Assembly: GCA_027066325.1 (NCBI GenBank)
Contig: JAMONY010000019.1
Coordinates: 1 to 45,549, forward strand
Length of the DNA: 45,549 nucleotides
Source of the DNA: Helicobacteraceae bacterium
GTDB taxonomy: Bacteria; Campylobacterota; Campylobacteria; Campylobacterales; Sulfurimonadaceae
Direction: 5' to 3'
Numbering within the stretch: position 1 is the first letter of the stretch; each line of letters begins with the position of its first letter. Shown here piece after piece: positions 35,601-43,900 of this stretch. The notes beneath the pieces are model-generated. The model was given only the letters and a program-made list of their open reading frames with translations. It was not told where the DNA came from and did no database searches. The position numbers and the translations under genes were made by a program.

Positions 35601-37423
35601 ATAGACTACGCGATCAGATCATTGTATCACGCAAGACTCTACAGAGATTTAGAGACTATGAGATAGATTATGGTAGCGGAACTATAAAATTTAAAAGGGC
35701 AATTTTTGGTAGTGACAGTAACTTTAACCCACAATTTATAGTTATAGATTATGAGGTTGATGGTGATGAGGAGCAGAGCTATACCTATGGAGGGCGTGTA
35801 GCTGTAAGTACAAGCAGTAAAAATCTAGAGTTAGGTGGCACATACATCAAAGAGGATAGAGATAGATCAGATAGCCTACTCATGGGTGTAGATAGTAGAG
35901 TCAACATTGGTGAGCACACACAGATAAGAGCTGAATATGCACAAACAACCAACACAAAAGATAACAACTCAACAACAGCTGATGCTTCACTGTTGTCTAT
36001 TGAGCATGTAGACTCTGGAGTCTATGTTCGCGCATACTACAAAGAGCAGCGTGATGCTTTTGGGTTGTCTCAGATCTCAACATCTCAGCGCGCTACAAGA
36101 AAGATAGGTGTCGATACCAATAAGCGTATCTTAGATAGAGTAAGCCTATCTAGCTCTATGTATAGAGATACTCAACTGCAAGATAAAATAGATCAAGATG
36201 TTGTAGAGGCTAAGGTGAGCTATGATGATCTATTTTGGCAAAATTATCTTGGCTTAAGGTATGCAAAAACGACAGATAAAGACTCAACCCAACAGCTACT
36301 TTTTGGTCTAAGCAGAAGTTTTTTTAATCACTCTTTAAGACTCTCTGTTTCACATGAGAGATCGCTACAGAGAAGTCAAGATGATAAATTTCCAACAAGA
36401 ACACTACTTGGCATAAAATACTCACTAACATCTACCTCTGATATCTTTTTAAATTTTGAGAGAGTTGAGTTGGATGATAGCAAAAAAGATAGTGCTAGAG
36501 CTGGAGTGCGCGTGCGTCCTTGGAGCGGTGCTACTCTCTCAAATGCAGCAGTTAGCGAATTTGATCGTGATCAGACCAGACTCTTTAATACACTAGGCAT
36601 ACAGCAAAATGTCCCCATCACTAAAAATGTCTCAATCATATTGGGGTATGAGAGAGCTCAGGAGTTTAGTGAGTCAAATGGCTCATCTAATGCAGACTAC
36701 TCAGCATATAGTGCTGGTATAAGCTACAATCAAAAGAGCTACACTACAAGAGTAGATGCAGAGTTAAGAGAGAGTGCTCAAGAGGAGAAGATTAATGCAG
36801 ATGCTAGTATCTATACTCAAGCTTCAACAGCATTAGCATTGGCGCTTGGGGCTGGTTACTCTAAGCAGTCCCAAGCACACTCACATACACAGCAAAATAG
36901 CACAAGATTTTCATTGGCATATAGACCTCGTATAACAGAGTGGATTGTGTTTGATAAGCTAGAGTACAAGTATAAAGAAGAGTATGCAAGCCAGCAGAGC
37001 CTAACCACCACTAAGTTTATCAACAATCTGCATCTAAACTATACACCACATAGTGATTTTGAGGTGTCGTTTCAGTATGGGTTTAAGCATGTTATTGATA
37101 ACATAGATAGTGTTGAGTATAGAAGCTATGTAGATCTTCTAAGTGGCGATATTCGGTATGATCTCACAAGGGCTATTGAGATAGGAGTCCATACTAGCAT
37201 CTTGCACTCTTATAGTGCCAATAACTATGACTATAGCTCTGGTTTATATCTTGGCTATAACATATTTGCAAATACATATCTTGGGGTAGGCTATAACTTT
37301 GATGGCTTTAATGATAGTGATTTTGAGCTTCAAAATTATCGCAAAGAGGGTCCATATATAAGATTTAGAATCAAAGTAGATCAGCAGAGCTTAAGAGATC
37401 TACTTAGAGTGTTTGGAGGGTGA
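32600..37423 (+). CDS. Large (1607 aa) multidomain cell-envelope protein: DUF11 + carboxypeptidase-regulatory-like + Big-like domains + predicted C-terminal outer-membrane beta-barrel
   Basis: Signal peptide; GDVLSNTATSSYSAG; two RDG/RDGKYHFEAL CarboxypepD_reg-like domains; VGEFIKFTLFIENSGDADLVDVNVTDMLPTGLKYETLSAKLD; LVADGKNSPIIAVQLFDKDNYPVR Big-like; last about 780 aa are alternating amphipathic beta-strands rich in Tyr/Ser/Arg. Confidence 0.82.
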   Translation: MFKMRALVQILYLLFALLPVVLSAAIPGDVLSNTATSSYSAGVKKIQVSSNETNVTVVRSPSSIEFLRYFKTGADENLSLRNTKYFDGSHMSDMDPPRAADGTLLDFNNITPAVVSSTFGGDDLILIRVTDLDQNEDNTAIDTIELNISNGTDIELIELRETSPSSGVFVGYIRTNTESVTQADGLLSVDRGDSITAIYRDELDVVTSSTADATIVFYSHVFLARDGRRLDGIEVSLVDASSGTLLDSTVTQNSGEYIFYNIPAGRYILGVNDPKNIYHAPSVYAPSETSKYGFVVYDDGSYSKPFINTELPSQTNAGARASAVIKQLRNIDIPMDDLIYSISIQKSASKQVASVGEFIKFTLFIENSGDADLVDVNVTDMLPTGLKYETLSAKLDTLKIKTDLSLDGKTIRWQIGNLPASASRTLTYVAQVGTGIKGNKITNQAIASSKRIESSNIATATVKIEEELWRNRAFIVGQIINQDQNSTDGIEGVRVYLEDGTYTNTDRDGKYHFEALSIGTHVVQVDQDSLRDGVELVECTQNPRAALRTFSRFVDLRQGAIKRVDFCLKGSIKIDRVVPDLNETKDSNTMPEYSPSTIRNLKDPPSILWPPKRYVPSIPTTKIAVLHSIKDSAQLWLNSEQVSLLNYDSQVVDKRSGRVLTIYKGVDLLAGKNSLEVLIKDQNGKVLKRAIRSIHVSGAPVKLRYLPELSTLVADGKNSPIIAVQLFDKDNYPVRTTLKGSYSIEEPYISQDSIDKLSSDPLGLRGSEDRYTVGAHGVAYIRLQPTTRAGEATLHFDLDGRTQSIRAWLSPKAREWIVVGFGEGSVGYTTLTQKQEDGSSTSQKEITRDGRVAFFAKGSIRGEWLLSMAYDSGKEKGDKELFSKIDPNSYYTLYNDASRENYEASSTKKIYLKIEKDRFYALFGDYSTALSYTELSRYSRSFTGLKSEYSGDNFQTNLFVANTDQLFVKDEIRGDGTSGDYKLSKDNIVINSEKVSIEVRDRLRDQIIVSRKTLQRFRDYEIDYGSGTIKFKRAIFGSDSNFNPQFIVIDYEVDGDEEQSYTYGGRVAVSTSSKNLELGGTYIKEDRDRSDSLLMGVDSRVNIGEHTQIRAEYAQTTNTKDNNSTTADASLLSIEHVDSGVYVRAYYKEQRDAFGLSQISTSQRATRKIGVDTNKRILDRVSLSSSMYRDTQLQDKIDQDVVEAKVSYDDLFWQNYLGLRYAKTTDKDSTQQLLFGLSRSFFNHSLRLSVSHERSLQRSQDDKFPTRTLLGIKYSLTSTSDIFLNFERVELDDSKKDSARAGVRVRPWSGATLSNAAVSEFDRDQTRLFNTLGIQQNVPITKNVSIILGYERAQEFSESNGSSNADYSAYSAGISYNQKSYTTRVDAELRESAQEEKINADASIYTQASTALALALGAGYSKQSQAHSHTQQNSTRFSLAYRPRITEWIVFDKLEYKYKEEYASQQSLTTTKFINNLHLNYTPHSDFEVSFQYGFKHVIDNIDSVEYRSYVDLLSGDIRYDLTRAIEIGVHTSILHSYSANNYDYSSGLYLGYNIFANTYLGVGYNFDGFNDSDFELQNYRKEGPYIRFRIKVDQQSLRDLLRVFGG

Positions 37424-39471
37424 TGATGAGAGCTATTTTACTACTAGCCACACTCTTGATGATACAGACACAACTGTTTGCTTGGAAGATGGAGGCAGAT
37501 AAGATCACAGTCTTAAATACAACTGGTAACACTACCACATCGATCACCTTTAGGCAGACCTATGATACAACCCCGCTCATCTTTCTGCTAGCGACAGACC
37601 GTGGTAGTGATCCTGCAACTTTAAGGGTAAAAAATGTCACTACAACGGGTTTTGATGTCTATATAGTTGAGCCTGATGGCAATGATGGTCCACATGCTAG
37701 AATGACATCTGTACCATATATAGCCATAGAGCCAGGAGTACACACTCTGCCAGATGGCACTCAGATAGTAGCTCAGAGTATCTCAACACAAGCTTATAGG
37801 GCTAAACTCTTAGCAGGCAGCAGTTGGGATACGGTCTCTTTAAGTGGATTTAGTACAACTCCAGCCATATTGGCTCAGATACAGACAGCCAATAGTGAAA
37901 GAGTAGATACTCCAGTCCCAAGCGCAGTATCACGACCGTGGATGAGCATCGCCCTTAGAGGTGTCTCGTCTACAGGCTTTCAGATAGCTCTGGAACGCTC
38001 AGAGACAACTCTAGGCACTCTAAATAGTAACGAAGAGATCGCATATTTGGCTATAGATAGTGCTCTTAGTGGCTCAAATCACTACTTTGGCTCATCTACT
38101 GCTGATAGGATCTGGTATGAGAGTATTCGCTCAACCGATACCATAGCTGGTTGGGATAACTCCGCTGCAGGTTACAACATAGCATTCTCAACAGCCTATC
38201 CAGACCCCATAGCAGTTGCCACTAAAAACAGTAGAGATGGTGGAGATGGCGGATGGTTGAGGCGACGATCTATATCTTCTAGTAGTATCTCTTTGGTAGT
38301 AGATGAGGATTTAGCAAATGATACTGAACGCGCACACACAACAGAGAGAGCTGGTGTAGTTATCTTCTCAGAGCCATTTGATGTTGAGTTTATATATAAC
38401 ACTACAGCTGCTATGAGCATCAATGAACTTCTCTACAATGAGGTGACAACTGGTGTAAATAATGATGAGTTTATAGAGCTATATGTGACATCATCTGGTG
38501 ATCTAAATGGCTTTGTACTCACAGATCAAGATACTAACTTTTATAGATTTTCATCTTTGAGTGTTAATGTAGGAGATTATGTGATAGTGCACCTTGGAAC
38601 TGGTGTTGATAGCAGTGCAGGCTCTATACACCACCTCTACAAAAATAGTACAACTATACTTAATAACAATAATGATGATGTGGTGTTATTGAAACCAGCT
38701 CAAGATGTGAGTATCTTGGCAGATAACACAGCATTTAATGCAGAGCCTATGGACTATGTAGCGTATGGCAGAAATAGTGTCGGCTCAAATGTAGATGCTA
38801 TACCAGTTAGTATGAATTTGATAACACTAAGTTACTCATACACTTTTGGCACAGAGTTAACTGGAGCGGTTAATGGTGAGTCTATCTCACTCACTCCAAA
38901 TGCAATAGATAGCGATCAAGCACGCTGTTGGGAGCGCACTACAAGTGGCAATGCAGGCAATAACGGATGTGCTGGATACATACCTACAAGAGCTACAGAT
39001 GCTACATATCTACACTCACAAACACAGAGCAATACTGCTATGCCAAATATCATACTAAGTAAATCTGCGCTACCAACATACGACCCTGTTAATGCAACTA
39101 TCAATCCAAAGGCGATTCCAGGCTCTATCATAGAGTATACTATAGCTGCTAGAAATGAGGGAGCAGGAGCTGCAAATAACATATCTATTGCAGATAAAAT
39201 CCCTACAGATCTAAAGTTGTGTGTAACAGCAATTGGGCAGTGCCAAGTAGCACAGTATACAGATGGTAGCCCAAATAGCACTCTTAGCTTAGGAGTTATA
39301 GAGTACTCTGATGATAACGGTACTACATTTGCCTATACTCCCTCACCAGATATAGATGGATTTGATATCAGCGTAACAGATATTCGCATCAATCTAACAG
39401 GTACATTCGTCGCTAGTATTGGAGCACCTTATCCAAACTTTGAGATCAAACTCTACACTGGTATAAGATAG
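37420..39471 (+). CDS. Exported modular protein: H-type-lectin-like repeat(s), lamin-tail-like domain, C-terminal DUF11-like domain
   Basis: ITFRQTYDTTPLIFLLATDRGSDPATLRVKNVTTTGFDVYIVEPDG; SINELLYNEVTTGVNNDEFIELYVTSSGDLNGFVLTDQD (lamin-tail pattern); IPGSIIEYTIAARNEGAGAANNISIADKIPTDLKLC. Confidence 0.7.
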   Translation: MMMRAILLLATLLMIQTQLFAWKMEADKITVLNTTGNTTTSITFRQTYDTTPLIFLLATDRGSDPATLRVKNVTTTGFDVYIVEPDGNDGPHARMTSVPYIAIEPGVHTLPDGTQIVAQSISTQAYRAKLLAGSSWDTVSLSGFSTTPAILAQIQTANSERVDTPVPSAVSRPWMSIALRGVSSTGFQIALERSETTLGTLNSNEEIAYLAIDSALSGSNHYFGSSTADRIWYESIRSTDTIAGWDNSAAGYNIAFSTAYPDPIAVATKNSRDGGDGGWLRRRSISSSSISLVVDEDLANDTERAHTTERAGVVIFSEPFDVEFIYNTTAAMSINELLYNEVTTGVNNDEFIELYVTSSGDLNGFVLTDQDTNFYRFSSLSVNVGDYVIVHLGTGVDSSAGSIHHLYKNSTTILNNNNDDVVLLKPAQDVSILADNTAFNAEPMDYVAYGRNSVGSNVDAIPVSMNLITLSYSYTFGTELTGAVNGESISLTPNAIDSDQARCWERTTSGNAGNNGCAGYIPTRATDATYLHSQTQSNTAMPNIILSKSALPTYDPVNATINPKAIPGSIIEYTIAARNEGAGAANNISIADKIPTDLKLCVTAIGQCQVAQYTDGSPNSTLSLGVIEYSDDNGTTFAYTPSPDIDGFDISVTDIRINLTGTFVASIGAPYPNFEIKLYTGIR

Positions 39472-39473
39472 CT

Positions 39474-39500
39474 CGATAGTAGATGGTATCTATACTATCG
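39474..39500. terminator. Hairpin between convergent genes (possible bidirectional terminator)
   Basis: CGATAGTAGAT...ATCTATACTATCG: 8-bp outer stem CGATAGTA/TACTATCG plus inner GAT/ATC; overlaps the stop codon of the AraC gene. No strong T-tract. Confidence 0.4.
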
Positions 39501-40350
39501 GTATGTACACCTCTGTCACTATTTTACTAGGATCTGTCTCTCTCCATGCGTTGATATATTTTTCAAAAGATGGCTCATCTCTATATGTGTAGCCATTCTG
39601 CTCTAGCCATGCATAAAGTCCATACCAGGCTCTATCTGCTGCATCCTCTTTGCCTTTGTATTTAGTCATAGCATATCGCCCTCCTGCAATACTTTTTGTC
39701 TCAAAGCCATAGTTGGCTAGCTCATCTATCTCTGCTTCACTCCATGCAAGAGCTGCATCATAGCGGAGGTTATTCTCATCTGTTACCTTTGGATCATCGT
39801 GACATATACCCAATGCTTCACCATTACCCTCACCAAGACTCATTTTGATGCTTGGAGGGTTTTTGGTAAACACTCTCTCTAGATCATGCATCTTCTCACT
39901 CAGCCTTTTCCAAGCAATCTCAGAGCTTCTCATGTACTCACCAAGCTCTCGTGTAAAAACTACTTTAACCTCTTCTCTCTCAACTATTTTAACATTTTTC
40001 ATGTCCAATTCCTTGTATCTATTACAGAGCAAACTTACACTCTCTTTATATGCTGTTGGAGTTGTGCCAAACCGTATCTTAAATGCTTTTAAAAACCCTG
40101 TTGGAGTCTGATATCCAGCATCAAGAGCTACCTCTATCATGCTCCTCTCTCTTAGGACTAGTTCAGATGCTGCGCGCTCAAGTTTTAATCGAGCAACATA
40201 CGACATAGCTGACTCACCTACATGCAGCTTAAATATCCTACAAAAATGAAAATGAGAATATCCAGCAACTTTAGCAAGTGTAACTATATCTAGCTCTTCA
40301 TCTAGATGTGTCTCTATGTAGTATGTCACTTTTTGCATTTGGGTACTCAT
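39490..40350 (-). CDS. AraC-family transcriptional regulator with GyrI-like effector-binding domain
   Basis: N-terminal AraC HTH (LVTLAKVAGYSHFHFCRIFKLHVG-like ... GYQTPTGFLKAFKIRFGTTPTAYKES) and C-terminal GyrI-like region; start moved to MSTQ (40350), preceded by GGAG. Confidence 0.9.
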   Translation of the reverse strand: MSTQMQKVTYYIETHLDEELDIVTLAKVAGYSHFHFCRIFKLHVGESAMSYVARLKLERAASELVLRERSMIEVALDAGYQTPTGFLKAFKIRFGTTPTAYKESVSLLCNRYKELDMKNVKIVEREEVKVVFTRELGEYMRSSEIAWKRLSEKMHDLERVFTKNPPSIKMSLGEGNGEALGICHDDPKVTDENNLRYDAALAWSEAEIDELANYGFETKSIAGGRYAMTKYKGKEDAADRAWYGLYAWLEQNGYTYRDEPSFEKYINAWRETDPSKIVTEVYIPIV

Positions 40351-40462
40351 CTTCTCTCCTTCACTTTTGATAGCACCAGTATAAGATAATTGATTTTTTT
40401 TGTCTCTTCCATGCTTGCTATAAGTTATGCTCAAGCTACTTGTAGCATGTAGTTTATGCTCT

Positions 40463-42229
40463 TTAGAAGTTTATGTAAAAAGTGGCACCATTTTTATCAT
40501 TTAAGATGCCTATATGACCACCTAGACTAGTCTCAACAATCATCTTTGACATATAAAGACCAATCCCCAAACCTCTCTTTTTTGTTGTAAAGTATGGCTC
40601 AAATATCTTCTTAGTGTCATCAACCTTAACACCCCCAGCATTGTCGCTCACTCTAACACAAAGAGCATCAATCTCAATGGTGACTTGAGGTGTATCTATT
40701 TTGCGCTCTAGAAGCACATCTTCAGCATTACTTAGTAGGTTCAATAGTACCTGTTTATACTCATTTTTATGGTTCATAATCTCTATATCTTTTATGACTA
40801 TAAGCTTTAGTTCGATCTTATCAAAAGCGATAAAATCAACTACTTTTTGACTCTCATGGGCTAATGAGAAGTACTCTTTAGCTCTATTGGGCACATAAAA
40901 ATTTCTAAAATCATCAATGGTTTGTGACATAAACTCTAGTTGAGCCGAGGCCTCTTTTAGTTTCTTGGTGTGATGTTTGTGTGTATCTTGACTCTCTATG
41001 TTCATAAAGATATATCCTAGACGCGCCAATGGTTGTCGCCATTGGTGAGCTATGCTGCCTAACATCTCTCCCATGGAGGCGAGTCGACTTTGATGGACTA
41101 GTAGCTCTTGTTGTTCCTCTTTTTCATTCCTAATCTCTCTCATTTTGTAAGATATAGCAATAGCAAGAAAAAAGGCTTCAATGGTTGAGCCAACAAGGAT
41201 GGGATCAAAAAAGAGTAGCTTCTCAGGAAAAAAGTCAGAAATAAACACACCTGCCATCAGTGCAAACCAACCAAAAATAAAAAATAGAGCCGGTTTGTAG
41301 CCCTGTTTTAATCGTAACCAAGCCACCCATATGGTATAAAGTAATATAAATGTATAGAGTTTAAATATCAACATAATAGGGAAAAAGAAGAGCACTAGAT
41401 CAACAACAGCAAAGACTGTTATGTAGCGTAAGATTTTATCGTGAAAAGGCAGATATTTTTTTGTCTCTAAAAAAGAGCGTATGAAAAAAAGAATAAAAAG
41501 AATAACCACTTCAACGATGATAAAGTAGAAAAAAATAGCAATCTCTTCATACTCTATATGTCCAATCACATATGTCTCAATTATGTCAGTTTGATAGATT
41601 AAAACTACTATCATAAAAAGTTGCATCAGCGTATAGTAGAGAAAAGATTTTTCACGATTATAAAGATATAGTGCTCCATTGTAGATAGCTGCCATAAATA
41701 TAAGCCCAAAAAGAAAAAAAGAGATCAGTATTTTTAGACTATATTTATCTATCCAAGTAGAGAAAGTTTGCGGTGTATAGAGTGTTGCAATAGGAGTAAC
41801 ATGAGATTGTGAAGGGGTAGCTTTTAGAAAGTACCTTCTCTGATCTTCAGTTTTTATATAGTAAAAAGATAGGTATTTTCGTCCTAAAAATGAAAATTTT
41901 TCTAAGTTTTGGTGAGGCTTAAAGCTATGTTCTTTAAAATCAAAAGCTGTATGCTCTATCCAGTAGCTTCCACTTGAGAGATTCTCATCTAGCTCAACCA
42001 TTATCCAGTTAGATTGATGTATGCTGTCTTGTTTTATAGAAGATGGCTCTTCACTATCCCATAAGATCTCAACCTCTTCATCTCTTTGCTCTTGTTTTTG
42101 TACTTTAAATTGTGAAGCATAGTTGCAGATATCTGCGATATCTATCTTCTCATCAGTACTATAAGAGCTAAGAGTTACAGAGAAAAGAAGAGATGGCAAT
42201 AGAGCCAACAATACAATAAACTTTTTCAC
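40463..42229 (-). CDS. 7TM-DISM-type sensor histidine kinase
   Basis: Signal peptide, 7TMR-DISM extracellular beta domain, seven TM segments, SMGEMLGSIAHQWRQPLARLGYIF H box, LLNLLSNAEDVLLE N box, GLGIGLYMSKMIVE. Confidence 0.92.
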   Translation of the reverse strand: MKKFIVLLALLPSLLFSVTLSSYSTDEKIDIADICNYASQFKVQKQEQRDEEVEILWDSEEPSSIKQDSIHQSNWIMVELDENLSSGSYWIEHTAFDFKEHSFKPHQNLEKFSFLGRKYLSFYYIKTEDQRRYFLKATPSQSHVTPIATLYTPQTFSTWIDKYSLKILISFFLFGLIFMAAIYNGALYLYNREKSFLYYTLMQLFMIVVLIYQTDIIETYVIGHIEYEEIAIFFYFIIVEVVILFILFFIRSFLETKKYLPFHDKILRYITVFAVVDLVLFFFPIMLIFKLYTFILLYTIWVAWLRLKQGYKPALFFIFGWFALMAGVFISDFFPEKLLFFDPILVGSTIEAFFLAIAISYKMREIRNEKEEQQELLVHQSRLASMGEMLGSIAHQWRQPLARLGYIFMNIESQDTHKHHTKKLKEASAQLEFMSQTIDDFRNFYVPNRAKEYFSLAHESQKVVDFIAFDKIELKLIVIKDIEIMNHKNEYKQVLLNLLSNAEDVLLERKIDTPQVTIEIDALCVRVSDNAGGVKVDDTKKIFEPYFTTKKRGLGIGLYMSKMIVETSLGGHIGILNDKNGATFYINF

Positions 42230-42462
42230 AAATAGGCTCCAGTAAAATAGATCTTAAAAAGATATACCTGTGTTAAAGATACCATTAAGACCCATACATA
42301 CATGTGAGCTAAGCCACATGCTCTAGCTTCTTTTATGGTATGGTATGTTTTGGAAAAAGTATTTTGCATACATAGTCTTAAGTAAGATGTATCTTTTCTC
42401 ATTTTTTTCACATATAGTTCTATTATAATATCACTAAAAGGTAAAAAATAAACTTTGCTCAA
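42226..42462 (-). CDS. Possible small protein upstream of the 7TM-DISM kinase (4-nt overlap); may be spurious
   Basis: 78-aa ORF with ATGA-type coupling to the kinase start; one hydrophobic segment; no recognised family. Confidence 0.2.
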   Translation of the reverse strand: MSKVYFLPFSDIIIELYVKKMRKDTSYLRLCMQNTFSKTYHTIKEARACGLAHMYVWVLMVSLTQVYLFKIYFTGAYL

Positions 42463-42476
42463 AAGGAGAGTTGTTG

Positions 42477-42947
42477 ATGGAAATTTTTGCTATATTGACA
42501 TTGGGACTACTTTTTATTCCTTATCATCTTAAAACTAAGCTTATTATCGATGTGCCTAAAGATAAAGTTTTAAAGACTCTTATCGATACACCAAGCTACT
42601 CTCAATGGAACCCTTTTATTGAAGATATTCAAGGTACTTTAGCACTTGATGAGTCCCTAGAGATCACACTCAATATAGGTGATAAAAAGATGCATTTTTA
42701 TCCTACAGTTATCTGGATGGATCAGAATGGATTTTCTTGGAGAGGTAGTTTGGGGTTACGATATATCTTTGATGGTGAGCACCGATTTTTTCTTGAAGAG
42801 AGCGGGAGTGATAGGACTATTTTTCACCATACAGAGCGTTTTCAAGGACTGTTAGTTTGGTTTTTTTACCCTACCATGAAACAGACTAGGAGACGATTTG
42901 AGTTGATGAATAGAGCTCTGCTTTTAGAAGTTCAAGAGAGGAGTTAG
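42477..42947 (+). CDS. SRPBCC-fold protein
   Basis: IIDVPKDKVLKTLIDTPSYSQWNPFIEDIQG and HTERFQGLLVWFFYP pattern; start at ATG 42477 behind AAGGAG. Confidence 0.85.
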   Translation: MEIFAILTLGLLFIPYHLKTKLIIDVPKDKVLKTLIDTPSYSQWNPFIEDIQGTLALDESLEITLNIGDKKMHFYPTVIWMDQNGFSWRGSLGLRYIFDGEHRFFLEESGSDRTIFHHTERFQGLLVWFFYPTMKQTRRRFELMNRALLLEVQERS

Positions 42948-42950
42948 ATT

Positions 42951-43883
42951 ATGAGAGCTATTGTATGTACAAAGTATGGAGCACCAGAGGTACTCCAGCT
43001 TCAAGATGTTGAAAAACCTACACCTAAAAAGAGTGAGATACTTATCAAAATCCACGCAACAACCGTGCACATAGGAGATACTAAGATTAGAGGTTTTAGA
43101 CCTGATATGGGTATGTTAGATCTTATAGTAAAGCCTATGATGAGAATTATGATAGGCTTTAGAGGTCCTAGAAGAAAGATACTTGGGATGGATTTAGCTG
43201 GAGAGATTGAGGCTGTAGGTAAAGATGTAACACGATTTAAAGTTGGTGATGAAGTTTTTGCATCAAGTGAGATGAAGTTTGGTGCGTATGCAGAGTATAT
43301 CTGCTTAGAAGAAGATGGTATCATAGCCCTTAAGCCAACAAATAGAACCTATCAAGAGGTAGCACCCATTGTCAATGGAGGACTTACAGCTCTACTTCTT
43401 CTAAAAAAAGCCAGTGTCCACAAAGATCAAGATCTGCTTATCTATGGTGCATCGGGTAGCGTTGGTACATTTGCTGTACAACTTGCCAAATATTTCAGAG
43501 CCAAAGTAACAGCAGTTTGTAGCACAACAAACTTAGAGATGGTAAGCTCACTTGGAGCTGATGAGGTTGTAGATTATACTAGAGAGGATTTTACTCAAAA
43601 TCCTAAGCGTTATGATGTTATCTTTGATGCTGTTGGTAAACTCTCTAAATCTAAATGCAAAAGATCACTCAAAGAAAATGGTATCTACATGAATGTACTT
43701 ACTTCAACAGATAGTTTAAAGTTAAAGTCTGAAGATTTAGAGTTTCTTAAAGAGCTTGTAGAGAGTGAGCATTTAAGAGCAGTTATAGATAAAACTTACC
43801 CATTGGAGCAGATGGTAGAAGCTCATAGGTATGTTGACAAGGGGCATAAAAAAGGAAATGTAGTTATAGAAGTTGTTGCATAG
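42951..43883 (+). CDS. NAD(P)-dependent alcohol dehydrogenase / quinone-oxidoreductase-like MDR protein
   Basis: [78 protein letters not shown]. Confidence 0.92.
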   Translation: MRAIVCTKYGAPEVLQLQDVEKPTPKKSEILIKIHATTVHIGDTKIRGFRPDMGMLDLIVKPMMRIMIGFRGPRRKILGMDLAGEIEAVGKDVTRFKVGDEVFASSEMKFGAYAEYICLEEDGIIALKPTNRTYQEVAPIVNGGLTALLLLKKASVHKDQDLLIYGASGSVGTFAVQLAKYFRAKVTAVCSTTNLEMVSSLGADEVVDYTREDFTQNPKRYDVIFDAVGKLSKSKCKRSLKENGIYMNVLTSTDSLKLKSEDLEFLKELVESEHLRAVIDKTYPLEQMVEAHRYVDKGHKKGNVVIEVVA

Positions 43884-43900
43884 ATCCTCTTTTGTTATAC

